This document shows positions 1-7,176 of a stretch of 33,882 bases of DNA, in pieces. The translations under genes were made by a program, and so were the position numbers. The stretch covers positions 1-33,882 of the forward strand of contig DASYRM010000210.1 in assembly GCA_036004405.1 (NCBI GenBank), given 5' to 3'. This DNA is from DASYRM01 sp036004405 (GTDB lineage Bacteria; Acidobacteriota; Vicinamibacteria; Vicinamibacterales; UBA2999). Under the pieces are notes generated by a model. It had not been told where the DNA came from. It searched no databases and was given only the letters and a program-made list of their open reading frames with translations. Every line of letters begins with the position of its first letter. Within the stretch, counting starts at the first letter, position 1.

Positions 1-654
1 CTGCTGAACCGGCTGCTCAGCGCCGGGATCGATCGCTGGTGGCGCAAGCGTGCCATCGACTCGCTGGCCCTCACCGGGCGTGAAGTCCTCGTGGACGTGG
101 CGACGGGCACGGCCGACGTGGCCCTCGAGGCGTGCGCGCCGCGCCGCGGCGGCGCCAGGGCGGCGCGCGTCGTGGGCGTGGACTTCGCGCGGGCGATGCT
201 GGCGCTCGGCGTCGTCAAGGTGGGCGCCGCGGGGGAGTCGAGCCGCATCGTGCTCGTGCACGGCGACGCCATGAGCCTCCCGGTGGCCAGCGGCTCCGCC
301 GACGCGGTGACGATCGCCTTCGGCATCCGGAACGTGCAGATCGCCAGCGTCGCCTGCGGCGAGATGGCGCGCGTGCTGAAACCCGGTGGCCGCCTGGCCA
401 TCCTGGAGTTCGGCGTGCCGCGCGTGCCCGGCCTGAGCGGCCTGTATCAGTGGTACTTCAGAGCGGTGCTGCCGCGAATCGGCCGGATGATCTCGGGGCA
501 TACCGGCGCCTATTCCTATCTGCCCGCTTCGGTCGGCAGCTTCACGCCGCCGGCGGAGTTCACGCGGATGCTCGAAGGCGCGGGCTTCGAGGCGGTGCGT
601 GCCGACCCTTTGACGATCGGCATCGTCTATCTCTACACCGCCCGGCGCCGGTAG
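1..654 (+). CDS. ubiE: UbiE/MenG quinone C-methyltransferase, 5' partial
   Basis: This is a class I SAM-dependent methyltransferase that C-methylates demethylmenaquinone or the ubiquinone precursor. The reading frame is open from base 1, so the N-terminus lies outside the window. The first residues (LLNRLLSAGIDRWWR) match the conserved region before the SAM site of UbiE. Motif I reads DVATGTADVAL, where most family members have Gly in place of the second Ala. Further on are the family-typical segments DAVTIAFGIRNV and LKPGGRLAILEFGVP, and the C-terminus ends GIVYLYTARRR. About 217 residues are present, so roughly 20-40 are missing. Whether it serves menaquinone, ubiquinone or both cannot be told here. 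It stops 78 bp before the next gene, which has its own promoter-like sequence, so it probably ends an upstream transcription unit. Confidence 0.9.
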   Translation: MLNRLLSAGIDRWWRKRAIDSLALTGREVLVDVATGTADVALEACAPRRGGARAARVVGVDFARAMLALGVVKVGAAGESSRIVLVHGDAMSLPVASGSADAVTIAFGIRNVQIASVACGEMARVLKPGGRLAILEFGVPRVPGLSGLYQWYFRAVLPRIGRMISGHTGAYSYLPASVGSFTPPAEFTRMLEGAGFEAVRADPLTIGIVYLYTARRR

Positions 655-691
655 GCGCGGCGCGGGCGTCCGGACAGCGGTGCTTCCGTAA

Positions 692-705
692 GTCCTTGCA
701 AGGAC
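692..705. promoter_or_regulatory. Perfect 14-bp palindrome, candidate operator
   Basis: GTCCTTGCAAGGAC is a perfect dyad directly upstream of the TATAAT at 712-717, covering the spacer between the -10 and a -35 position. A palindrome here is well placed to bind a dimeric regulator of the downstream TonB-like gene. It could also be a short chance hairpin. No regulator can be named from sequence alone. Confidence 0.4.
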
Positions 706-711
706 GAGTGT

Positions 712-717
712 TATAAT
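712..717 (+). promoter_or_regulatory. -10 promoter element of the TonB-like gene
   Basis: A perfect TATAAT lies in the short gap between ubiE and the TTG start at 733. There is no recognisable -35 at 16-18 bp; that space holds the palindrome at 692-705. A transcript starting about 7 nt downstream would have a leader of about 9 nt and no Shine-Dalgarno sequence. Confidence 0.55.
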
Positions 718-732
718 TCACGCGGCGGCCCG

Positions 733-1668
733 TTGATACATTTCGACTTCGACGATCGGTACCAGGACGAGCTCGTCGTCGGGAGCGCAATCTCCCGCCG
801 GGAGGGGACGCTGCTGTCGGTCGCCGTCCACGTGGCGGTGATCCTGCTCATCCTCTTTGGCGGCAAGCTCGCGTTCTTCCAGCCGAGCCCGGAGGAACTG
901 GAGCGCCGGCGGCAGGAGGCTCTGCAACAGCAGCTCGAGCAGGAGCGGAACCGGCAGCGGTTCGTCTTCGTTCAGCCGCGGGTCGACATGCCGGCGAAAA
1001 CACCGCCACCTCGGCCCGAGCTGAGCGATCTCGACCGCAAGGCAGCCTCACCCCAGGTCTCGTCGCAGCCCAACAACCCGCTGCCCTTCTCGAAGGGCAA
1101 CTCGGCTGAACGGACGGAAGCCGCCCCGCCCGAGCGCGCCCGGGGAGAAGAGACGCCGGCCCCGGAGCCTGCGCCAGAACCGCCGAAGCAGGAAGCCCGG
1201 CTGCCCGAGGCCGACCGCGGGCTGCGCCGACCGATCGAGATGCCGAAGGCCGCCACGGGTGCACTCGGCAGCGCCCTGCGCAACTTGCAGCAGTACGTGC
1301 AGAACCAGACGTTCAACAACCCGTCGGGGGGAACGAAGGATCCAGGGCAGGCCATCCAGTTCGACACCAAGGGCGTGGAATTCGGGCCGTGGATTCGCCG
1401 ATTCGTCCAGAAGGTGCGCAAGAACTGGTTCGTGCCCGAAGCCGCCTTCTCGTTCCACGGGCGCGTGGTGCTGCAGTTCAACGTCCACCGCGACGGCCAC
1501 ATCACCGACGTCATCGTGGCGCAGCCCTCGGACATCGACGCCTTCAACCGCGCGGCGTTCAACGCCATTCTGGGGTCGAACCCGGTCGAGCCGCTGCCGC
1601 CGGAGTATCCCGACGACAAGGCCTTCTTCACCGTCACGTTCTATTACAACGAGTCGCCGGTCAACTAG
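733..1668 (+). CDS. TonB/TolA-like energy transducer with C-terminal TonB domain
   Basis: A 311-residue inner-membrane-anchored periplasmic protein. It has a short cytoplasmic N-terminus, one membrane helix at about residues 28-50 (LLSVAVHVAVILLILFGGKL), a charged Glu/Gln/Arg helical segment (about 53-78), a Pro/Glu-rich extended region (about 85-170) and a C-terminal TonB/TolA-like fold (about 215-311, with GRVVLQFNVHRDGHITDVIV). Proteins of this build carry proton-motive-force energy from an ExbB/ExbD-type complex to the outer membrane, or act like TolA in envelope integrity. Neither exbBD nor tolB/pal is adjacent, so the partner is unknown. The TTG start at 733 is the one that includes the whole membrane anchor; it lacks an upstream ribosome site but follows a TATAAT closely. 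The next gene set begins within about 20 bp. Confidence 0.8.
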   Translation: MIHFDFDDRYQDELVVGSAISRREGTLLSVAVHVAVILLILFGGKLAFFQPSPEELERRRQEALQQQLEQERNRQRFVFVQPRVDMPAKTPPPRPELSDLDRKAASPQVSSQPNNPLPFSKGNSAERTEAAPPERARGEETPAPEPAPEPPKQEARLPEADRGLRRPIEMPKAATGALGSALRNLQQYVQNQTFNNPSGGTKDPGQAIQFDTKGVEFGPWIRRFVQKVRKNWFVPEAAFSFHGRVVLQFNVHRDGHITDVIVAQPSDIDAFNRAAFNAILGSNPVEPLPPEYPDDKAFFTVTFYYNESPVN

Positions 1669-1686
1669 CGAGGCTCCGCCGGGCCC

Positions 1687-1767
1687 ATGCCGACTCGCAC
1701 GCAACAGCTCGGTCTCCTCCTGCTGCTCGCCGCGCTCGCCGTCTTCGTCGCCTGGCGCGTCGCATGA
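1687..1767 (+). CDS. Possible 26-residue single-pass membrane peptide
   Basis: An ATG-started frame fills the gap between the TonB-like gene and miaA and ends 7 bp before the miaA start. It begins MPTRTQQLG and continues as an almost uninterrupted hydrophobic helix of about 17 residues ending in AWRVA, so it would be a single-pass membrane peptide. A weak GAGG lies 12 nt upstream. No known family is recognised. It may be a real small protein or a chance frame in GC-rich DNA; its compact fit between two genes is the only positional argument for it. Confidence 0.3.
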   Translation: MPTRTQQLGLLLLLAALAVFVAWRVA

Positions 1768-1774
1768 CCGCTCG

Positions 1775-2734
1775 ATGACGCCGCGTCCACGGGTCCTCGC
1801 CGTGCTGGGTCCGACCGCCTCCGGCAAGAGCGCGCTCGGCCTGGCGCTGGCGCACCGCTTGGGCGGCGAGATCCTCAACTGCGATTCCACCGCCGTCTAC
1901 CGCGGCTTCGACATCGGCACCGACAAGGTGGCGCTGGCGGACCGCCAGGGCATTCCGCACCATCTCATCGACATCGCCGACCCCACCGAGGTCTACACCG
2001 CGGCGCAGTTCGCGCGCGATGCGGCGGCCGTCATCCGCGACGTGCACGCGCGCGGGCGACTGCCGATTCTCGTCGGCGGCACCGGGTTCTACTACCGGGC
2101 GCTGGTGCGCGGCCTGTTTCCCGGGCCCGGCGCCGACCAGCGGCTGCGCGATCGTCTCGATCAGCTGGCGGCGCGGCGGGGGCCCGAACGGCTGCACCGG
2201 CTGCTCGAACACGTCGATCCGGCGTCCGGGGCCCGGATTATGCCGCGCGATCAGAAGCGCATCGTCCGCGCGCTGGAGGTGTATTTCGCCACCGGCACGC
2301 CGCTGACGGCGCACTTCGCCGGCACGCGCTCGCTCATCGAGGACTGCGACGTGACCGCCGTGGCGCTGCGGCTGCCGGCGGAGGCCACGGCCGCCCGCGT
2401 CGCCCTCCGCGTGGAGGCGCAGTTCGCGCGCGGAGTCGTGGACGAGGTGCGGGCGCTGCTCGCCGCCGGCGTGCCGCCGCACGCGCGGCCGTTCGGCGGC
2501 CTCGTCTACCGTCAGATCATGGAGATGCTGCGCGGCGTGCGCGACGAGGCGGCCACGCGCGCGCTCATCGCGCAGGAGAACCGTCACTATGCGCGACGGC
2601 AGTTGATCTGGTTCCGCAAAGAGCCTACTCTTATCTGGTTCGACGGGCCGGGCGAATCGATCGACGTGCAGCGGCGGGTCGAAGACACGCTCGGACGACT
2701 CGAGGAGAGCTCACTGAATGACGCACGTGCCTGA
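1775..2734 (+). CDS. miaA: tRNA dimethylallyltransferase MiaA
   Basis: MiaA transfers a dimethylallyl group to N6 of A37 in tRNAs that read UNN codons. The 319-residue length fits the family. The ATP/pyrophosphate P-loop GPTASGKS is at about residues 11-18, followed by the substrate motif CDSTAVYRGFDIGTDK (family DSxQxYxGxDIGTxK, here with Ala for Gln). Later family segments are LVGGTGFYYRAL, the IMPRDQKRIVRALEVY region and a C-terminal RRQLIWFRKEP. The ATG at 1775 is chosen because it places the P-loop at the usual distance from the N-terminus. The gene end overlaps hfq by 17 bp. The miaA-hfq pair is an old, widely conserved linkage, which supports both calls and suggests one transcript. Confidence 0.96.
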   Translation: MTPRPRVLAVLGPTASGKSALGLALAHRLGGEILNCDSTAVYRGFDIGTDKVALADRQGIPHHLIDIADPTEVYTAAQFARDAAAVIRDVHARGRLPILVGGTGFYYRALVRGLFPGPGADQRLRDRLDQLAARRGPERLHRLLEHVDPASGARIMPRDQKRIVRALEVYFATGTPLTAHFAGTRSLIEDCDVTAVALRLPAEATAARVALRVEAQFARGVVDEVRALLAAGVPPHARPFGGLVYRQIMEMLRGVRDEAATRALIAQENRHYARRQLIWFRKEPTLIWFDGPGESIDVQRRVEDTLGRLEESSLNDARA

Positions 2735-3029
2735 CTCACTTTCGTCGCGGCGTACGGTGGTGTCTGAGAGAGCGCTCGACGCGTTCGGCGAACGCGGAGC
2801 GGCGCCCAGTGTCCAGGACGTCTTCCTCAACAGCGCACGGCGGGATCGAGTGTCCGTCACCGTGCATCTGATGACCGGCGTCGCGTTCGACGCGCGCATC
2901 AAGGGGTTCGATCGCTACGCCGTCATCGTGGACGTCAGCGGCGCCGAGCACCTGGTCTTCAAGCACGCGATCGCCTTCATCGAGACGGCCCGCGCCGCCG
3001 TCAACGCGTTCAGCACTCCGCATTCTTGA
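2718..3029 (+). CDS. hfq: RNA chaperone Hfq with N-terminal extension
   Basis: Hfq forms a hexameric Sm-like ring that pairs small RNAs with mRNAs. The Sm1 region is SVQDVFLNSARRDRVSVTVHL with the loop IKGFDRYAVIV, and Sm2 carries LVFKHAI (K82, H83), matching the canonical YKHAI. About 28 residues precede the Sm core, so the 103-residue protein is longer than the usual N-terminus but has almost no C-terminal tail. A GAGGAG 10 nt upstream supports the ATG at 2718, although it lies inside miaA; a GTG at 2757 would give a shorter form. The stop overlaps the TTG start of deoB (TTGA), implying translational coupling. Confidence 0.9.
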   Translation: MTHVPDSLSSRRTVVSERALDAFGERGAAPSVQDVFLNSARRDRVSVTVHLMTGVAFDARIKGFDRYAVIVDVSGAEHLVFKHAIAFIETARAAVNAFSTPHS

Positions 3030-4222
3030 GGCGCCCCGCCTTCACGCGCGTCATCCTGCTCGTCATCGACAGCGTCGGCATCGGCGAGCTGCCCGATGCC
3101 GCCGCCTACGGTGACGAGGGCAGCAACACGCTCGGCAACATCGCCGCCCAGGTCGGCCTGGCAGTGCCGTGTCTCCGGTCTCTGGGGCTTGGGCGCGTCG
3201 TGACGCTCGACGGCGGCCGGACCGACGCGGAGGGCACGCCGCGGGGCGCGTTCGGGCGCATGGCGGAGGCCTCGCCGGGCAAGGACTCGGTGACCGGACA
3301 TTGGGAGATGGCGGGGGTGGTGCTCGACCGCCCGTTTCCGACGTTTCCTTCGGGATTTCCCGCCGAAATCATCGCCGAGTTCGAACGCCGGATCGGCCGC
3401 GCCACCCTCGGCAACGTGGTCGCGTCGGGCACCGAAATCATCGAGCGCCTGGGCGACGAGCACGTGCGAACCGGGCGGCCCATCGTCTACACCTCGGCCG
3501 ACAGCGTCTTCCAGGTGGCCGCGCACGAGGACGTGATCCCGCTGGCCGAGCAGTACCGGATGTGCGAAGCCGCCTTCGACCTGGTCGGCCGCGGCCTTGG
3601 CGTCGGCCGCGTCATCGCGCGGCCGTTCGTCGGCCCTGCCGGCGCCTACAAGCGCACGGCGAACCGTCACGACTACGCGCTCGAACCCACGGGCACGACA
3701 CTACTCGACGCGCTCACGGCGGGCGGGCACGACGTGGTGGCCATCGGCAAGGTGCGGGATCTCTTTGCCGGCCGCGGCATCACCCGCGCGCTGCCGACCG
3801 TGAGCGATGCCGACGGCATCGCCACCCTGAAGCGGACGCTCGCCGAGCTGGCCGGCGGCTTCGTCTTCGCGAACCTCGTGGACAGCGACACCCAGTACGG
3901 CCACCGCAACGACGTGGCGGGGTACGCCGCCAACCTCGAACGCATCGACGCCGGCCTGGCCGACGCGATGCACGGGCTGGGCCCGGACGATCTGCTCGTG
4001 GTCACCGGGGATCACGGCAACGACCCCACGACGCCGAGCACGGACCACTCGCGCGAGTACGTGCCGCTGCTGGTCGCCGGTGCCGGCGTCGCGGCGGGGC
4101 GCGACCTCGGCACCCGGGCCAGCTTCGCGGACCTGGGGCAGACCATTGCCGCAAACTTCGGCGTCGGCCCGCTGGCGCACGGGACGAGCTTCCTCGCCGA
4201 CCTCGCCAGCGATACTCACTGA
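3026..4222 (+). CDS. deoB: Phosphopentomutase DeoB
   Basis: A 398-residue alkaline-phosphatase-superfamily mutase that interconverts (deoxy)ribose 1-phosphate and 5-phosphate, linking nucleoside breakdown to the pentose phosphate pathway. Metal and phospho-site motifs are clear: VIDSVGIGE near the N-terminus (D15), KDSVTGHWE (residues 86-94) with the nucleophilic Thr90, SGTEIIERLGDEH, and GDHGNDPTTPSTDHSREYVPLL from about residue 328. The start is a TTG sharing two bases with the hfq stop; no ATG lies nearby without losing the first beta strand. It is followed after 12 bp by dgt, another nucleotide-pool enzyme, with the dgt ribosome site abutting the deoB stop. Confidence 0.95.
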   Translation: MRRPAFTRVILLVIDSVGIGELPDAAAYGDEGSNTLGNIAAQVGLAVPCLRSLGLGRVVTLDGGRTDAEGTPRGAFGRMAEASPGKDSVTGHWEMAGVVLDRPFPTFPSGFPAEIIAEFERRIGRATLGNVVASGTEIIERLGDEHVRTGRPIVYTSADSVFQVAAHEDVIPLAEQYRMCEAAFDLVGRGLGVGRVIARPFVGPAGAYKRTANRHDYALEPTGTTLLDALTAGGHDVVAIGKVRDLFAGRGITRALPTVSDADGIATLKRTLAELAGGFVFANLVDSDTQYGHRNDVAGYAANLERIDAGLADAMHGLGPDDLLVVTGDHGNDPTTPSTDHSREYVPLLVAGAGVAAGRDLGTRASFADLGQTIAANFGVGPLAHGTSFLADLASDTH

Positions 4223-4234
4223 GGGCGAGACGGC

Positions 4235-5296
4235 GTGACCAAGAGCATCCGTGAAACGCTCGAGCAGCTCGAGCTCGACACGCTGGCCCCCGAGGCGGCG
4301 AAAAGCGCCGGCTCCCGCGGCCGGCTCCGCCCCGAGGCCGAGGACGACGTCCGCCCCGCGTTCCAACGCGATCGGGATCGCGTCATCCACAGCAAGGCCT
4401 TCCGCCGGCTGAAGCACAAGACGCAGGTGTTCTTCGCGCCGGCCGGCGACCACTACCGGACGCGCCTGACGCACTCGCTCGAGGTGTCGCAGATTGCGCG
4501 CACCATCGCCAAAGTGCTGCGGCTCCACGAAGAGCTCACCGAAGCCATCTCCCTGGGACACGACCTCGGCCACACGCCCTTCGGGCACGCGGGCGAGCAG
4601 GTGCTCGACACGCTCGTGCCCGGCGGCTTCCGCCACTACGAGCAGAGCCTGCGCATCGTGGACGTGCTGGAAGGCGACGGTCGCGGACTGAATCTGAGCT
4701 GGGAAGTGCGCGACGGGATCGGACGACATTCCAAAGGGAAGAACGGCTCGCCGGTCGGGCTGGATGCCGCCAAGCGCGCCGCCACCCTCGAGGGGCAGGT
4801 CATGCGCGTGGCCGATCTCATTGCCTACGTCAACCACGACATCGACGACGCGGTCCGGGCCGGCGTGCTGCGGGAAGACGCCTTGCCTCGCGAACCAGTG
4901 TCGGTGCTCGGCGCCTCGCCGTCGGCCCGGATCGCGCGCATGGTCAAGGACGTCGTCACCGAGACGAGCCGCGGCGGCCTGACGGAAATCCGCATGAGCG
5001 ACCCCGTGCTCGAGGCCACGCTGGCCATGCGCGCGTTCCTGTTCACCGCCGTGTACGAGAACGAGACCGCGACCGCCGAGTTCAAGAAGGCGGCCGGCAT
5101 CCTGGGCGGATTGTGGGAAAAGGTTCGCGAACGGCCCCGGGAGTTCCTGGACGCCCGCATCGTGGACAGCGAAGGGCTGGACACGGCCGCCAAGGACTTC
5201 GTGGCGGGCATGACCGACCGCTTTGCCGTCGCCCTTTACGAGCGCCTTTTCGTCCCGAGACCGTGGGTCGGCCCGTTGGCCTGGGACCAGCTGTAG
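4235..5296 (+). CDS. dgt: Deoxyguanosinetriphosphate triphosphohydrolase-like protein (HD domain)
   Basis: A 353-residue HD-domain dNTP triphosphohydrolase of the short Dgt-like class, which cleaves dNTPs to deoxynucleoside and tripolyphosphate. The family opening DRDRVIHSKAFRRLKHKTQVF is intact. The metal site is H80 (RLTHSLEVSQIART), H109-D110 (LGHDLGHTPFGHAGE) and D194 (RVADLIAYVNHDIDDA). A GAGGGCGAGA ribosome site next to the deoB stop supports the GTG start. Together with deoB it suggests a role in purine deoxynucleotide turnover. It is the last gene of the miaA-hfq-deoB-dgt run; GC-rich hairpins follow within 20 bp of its stop. Confidence 0.93.
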   Translation: MTKSIRETLEQLELDTLAPEAAKSAGSRGRLRPEAEDDVRPAFQRDRDRVIHSKAFRRLKHKTQVFFAPAGDHYRTRLTHSLEVSQIARTIAKVLRLHEELTEAISLGHDLGHTPFGHAGEQVLDTLVPGGFRHYEQSLRIVDVLEGDGRGLNLSWEVRDGIGRHSKGKNGSPVGLDAAKRAATLEGQVMRVADLIAYVNHDIDDAVRAGVLREDALPREPVSVLGASPSARIARMVKDVVTETSRGGLTEIRMSDPVLEATLAMRAFLFTAVYENETATAEFKKAAGILGGLWEKVRERPREFLDARIVDSEGLDTAAKDFVAGMTDRFAVALYERLFVPRPWVGPLAWDQL

Positions 5297-5314
5297 CCGC
5301 CCGCCCACGCCCCC

Positions 5315-5351
5315 GCCCGCCCGAAGGGCGGGCCGCCCGCCGAAGGCGGGC
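5315..5351. terminator. Two tandem GC hairpins after dgt
   Basis: Two perfect hairpins lie side by side: an 8-bp stem GCCCGCCC/GGGCGGGC with loop GAA (5315-5333) and a 7-bp stem GCCCGCC/GGCGGGC with loop GAA (5335-5351). No T-tract follows, so a classical intrinsic terminator is doubtful, but position after the last gene of the run fits transcript ending or 3'-end protection. They also look like REP-type dispersed repeats. Confidence 0.5.
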
Positions 5352-5372
5352 AAGTCAAACGCTGAACACTGC

Positions 5373-5399
5373 GCGTAGCGAGGCAGAGCCTCGCTACGC
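5373..5399. repeat. 12-bp perfect stem with AGA loop abutting a -10 box
   Basis: GCGTAGCGAGGC and GCCTCGCTACGC form a perfect 12-bp inverted repeat around a 3-nt loop. The right arm ends at 5399, one base before the TATAAT of the yceD operon, so it occupies the space where a -35 element should be. It may be a REP-like dispersed element that landed in the promoter, or an operator. Confidence 0.6.
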
Positions 5400-5405
5400 T
5401 ATAAT
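5400..5405 (+). promoter_or_regulatory. -10 element of the yceD-rpmF-plsX-fab operon
   Basis: A perfect TATAAT 44 nt before the yceD ATG. The leader would be about 38 nt and contains AAGGGG about 9 nt before the start. No -35 consensus is present because the upstream bases are taken up by the hairpin at 5373-5399. Confidence 0.55.
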
Positions 5406-5449
5406 CGAAAGTCTGCCTTTCGCAGGATCCTCGCGAAGGGGTACGTCCG

Positions 5450-5974
5450 ATGCAGCTCGACCTCACCCGGTATCGCCAGCCGCTGACGCACGTCGTCAAG
5501 ACGTTCAAGCCGGCCGAGGCCGGCGGGGAGGGCGAGGCGTATCGAGTCGTAGAGCCGGTCGAACTCGAGTTCGACCTGCACAAGGACAAGGATCGGTTCC
5601 GCCTCGAAGGCACGGTCCGCACGGTGCTGGAGCTCTCGTGCAGCCGCTGCCTCGAGCCGTTCCGCCTGCCGGTAGACGCCGCGATGAATCTGCGGTATCT
5701 GCCAGTGTCGGAGCGGTCCTCGGACGACGAGAAGGAAATCGCCGAAGAGGACGTGGACATCAGCTTCTACCAGGATGACCAGATCGATCTGACGGGGCTC
5801 CTGCGCGAACAGTTCTACCTGGCGCTGCCCATGAAGCCGCTGTGCCGGGAGGACTGCCGCGGGCTGTGCCCGCAGTGCGGGGTGAACAGGAACACGGGCA
5901 CCTGCGACTGCGAAACCGGCTGGGAGGATCCCCGGCTGGCGCCGCTCAAGGGTCTCATCAAAGGAACATCGTAG
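5450..5974 (+). CDS. yceD: YceD/DUF177 family protein (23S rRNA accumulation protein)
   Basis: A 174-residue DUF177 protein, the family encoded directly before rpmF in most bacteria and linked in E. coli to 23S rRNA accumulation. The conserved CSRCLEPF segment (C64, C67) is followed by a C-terminal CREDCRGLCPQCGVNRNTGTCDC region, where paired cysteines suggest a zinc site. A long acidic stretch (SSDDEKEIAEEDVDI) lies between. The stop is 2 bp before the rpmF start, and the AAGGAAC ribosome site of rpmF lies inside this gene. It opens the long operon behind the promoter at 5400. Confidence 0.93.
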   Translation: MQLDLTRYRQPLTHVVKTFKPAEAGGEGEAYRVVEPVELEFDLHKDKDRFRLEGTVRTVLELSCSRCLEPFRLPVDAAMNLRYLPVSERSSDDEKEIAEEDVDISFYQDDQIDLTGLLREQFYLALPMKPLCREDCRGLCPQCGVNRNTGTCDCETGWEDPRLAPLKGLIKGTS

Positions 5975-5976
5975 AC

Positions 5977-6159
5977 ATGCCGAATCCGAAACGCCGTCAC
6001 TCGAAGACCCGCACCGCGAAGCGCCGCACGCACGACGCGCTCACGGCGGCGACGACCGGGCTGTGCGCCCAGTGCAAGGAGCCCACCGCTCCGCACCGGA
6101 TCTGCCCGCACTGCGGCTACTACCGTGGCCGGCAGGTGCGCGCGGTCGACGGAGAGTAG
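5977..6159 (+). CDS. rpmF: Large ribosomal subunit protein bL32
   Basis: A 60-residue ribosomal protein. The N-terminus MPNPKRRHSKTRTAKRR is the canonical L32 opening, and the zinc ribbon is CAQC...CPHC, so this is the C+ (zinc-binding) form. The ATG follows an AAGGAAC ribosome site inside the end of yceD. Order yceD-rpmF-plsX-fab is conserved across bacteria and couples ribosome and membrane lipid synthesis. Confidence 0.97.
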   Translation: MPNPKRRHSKTRTAKRRTHDALTAATTGLCAQCKEPTAPHRICPHCGYYRGRQVRAVDGE

Positions 6160-6171
6160 CTCCGCACCCGA

Positions 6172-7176
6172 GTGCTCCGAATCGCTGTAGACGCCATGGG
6201 CGGTGACCAGGCCCCGACCGTCGTGGTCGAAGGGGCGCTGGCCGCGGCACGCCATCTCGACGTCCGCGTCCTGCTCGTGGGACCCGAGGCCCGCGTGACG
6301 TCCGTGCTCCGTCTGCTCGCCGGCGGGCACATGGGCGCGCTCGAGGTCGTGGACGCCGAGGAGACGGTCTCGAACGACGAGCCCGCGACCCTTGCGCTGC
6401 GGCGCCGCCCGCGCGCCGCCATCCGCATTGCCGCCGAACTCGTGGCGGCCGGCGACGCCGATGCACTCGTCAGCGCCGGCCACACCGGGGCCACCGTGGT
6501 GTCGGCGCGCACCGCCTTCGGCATGATTCCCGGCGTCGATCGCCCGGCGCTCGCCGCGGTGATTCCCACCGAAACCGGCTCCGCCGTTCTCGTGGACGCC
6601 GGCGCCAGCGTCGAGTGCCGGCCGCCGCACCTCGTCCAGTTCGCCGTGATGGGTGAAATCTACTCGCGCCTCGTGCTGGGCGTGCAGCGTCCTCGCGTCG
6701 CGCTCCTCTCGATCGGCGAGGAGCCAAACAAGGGCAACGAGCTCACGCGGGAAGCGCACCGGCTCCTCAAGGGCGCGCCGGTGGGGTTCATCGGCAACAT
6801 CGAAGGGCGGGAGATCTACACCGGTGCCGCCGACGTGGTGGTGTGCGACGGGTTCACCGGCAACGTGGTGCTCAAGACGACCGAGGGTCTCGTCGAGACC
6901 GTCGAGCGCCTGCTCGGCGACGAGCTGCGCGGCACCTTCACCAGCGAGACCGGATCGGTGCTCTCGCGCCGCGCCTTCCGGCGCCTGCGCCGCCGCGTGG
7001 ACTATTCGGAGTACGGCGGGGCGCCGCTGCTGGGCGTAGCCGGTACGGCCATCGTGGCGCACGGACGCTCGTCGGCCAAGGCGATCCGCAACGCCATCGC
7101 GATGGCCGCCCGGCTGGCGTCGAGCGACATCGTGGCCCAGGTCACGCACGGCGTGGCTGTCGCGGGGGTGTCGTGA
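6172..7176 (+). CDS. plsX: Phosphate acyltransferase PlsX
   Basis: PlsX converts acyl-ACP to acyl-phosphate, the donor used by PlsY to start phospholipid synthesis. The 334-residue protein opens with RIAVDAMGGDQAPTVVVEG, the family signature, and retains SAGHTGATVVSARTAFG, the SIGEEPNKGNELT segment and VCDGFTGNVVLKTTEG. The GTG start at 6172 sits 12 bp after rpmF and leaves only two residues before the conserved RIAVDAMGGD strand, which is normal. Its stop overlaps the GTG start of fabD (GTGA). A fabH gene, often found between plsX and fabD, is absent here. Confidence 0.96.
   Translation: MLRIAVDAMGGDQAPTVVVEGALAAARHLDVRVLLVGPEARVTSVLRLLAGGHMGALEVVDAEETVSNDEPATLALRRRPRAAIRIAAELVAAGDADALVSAGHTGATVVSARTAFGMIPGVDRPALAAVIPTETGSAVLVDAGASVECRPPHLVQFAVMGEIYSRLVLGVQRPRVALLSIGEEPNKGNELTREAHRLLKGAPVGFIGNIEGREIYTGAADVVVCDGFTGNVVLKTTEGLVETVERLLGDELRGTFTSETGSVLSRRAFRRLRRRVDYSEYGGAPLLGVAGTAIVAHGRSSAKAIRNAIAMAARLASSDIVAQVTHGVAVAGVS

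Noticed and set aside
696..717. TTGCAA (696-701) as a -35 box for the TATAAT at 712.
   Set aside because: The spacer would be only 10 bp, too short for a standard sigma-70 promoter; the bases are part of the palindrome.
3701..5353. A 550-codon minus-strand frame opposite deoB and dgt.
   Set aside because: It is antisense to two clear genes, with composition typical of shadow frames.
5315..5399. Possible CRISPR-like or short repeat array because several palindromes follow each other.
   Set aside because: The units differ in length and sequence and there are no equal spacers; they are separate hairpins. No CRISPR array was seen in the window.
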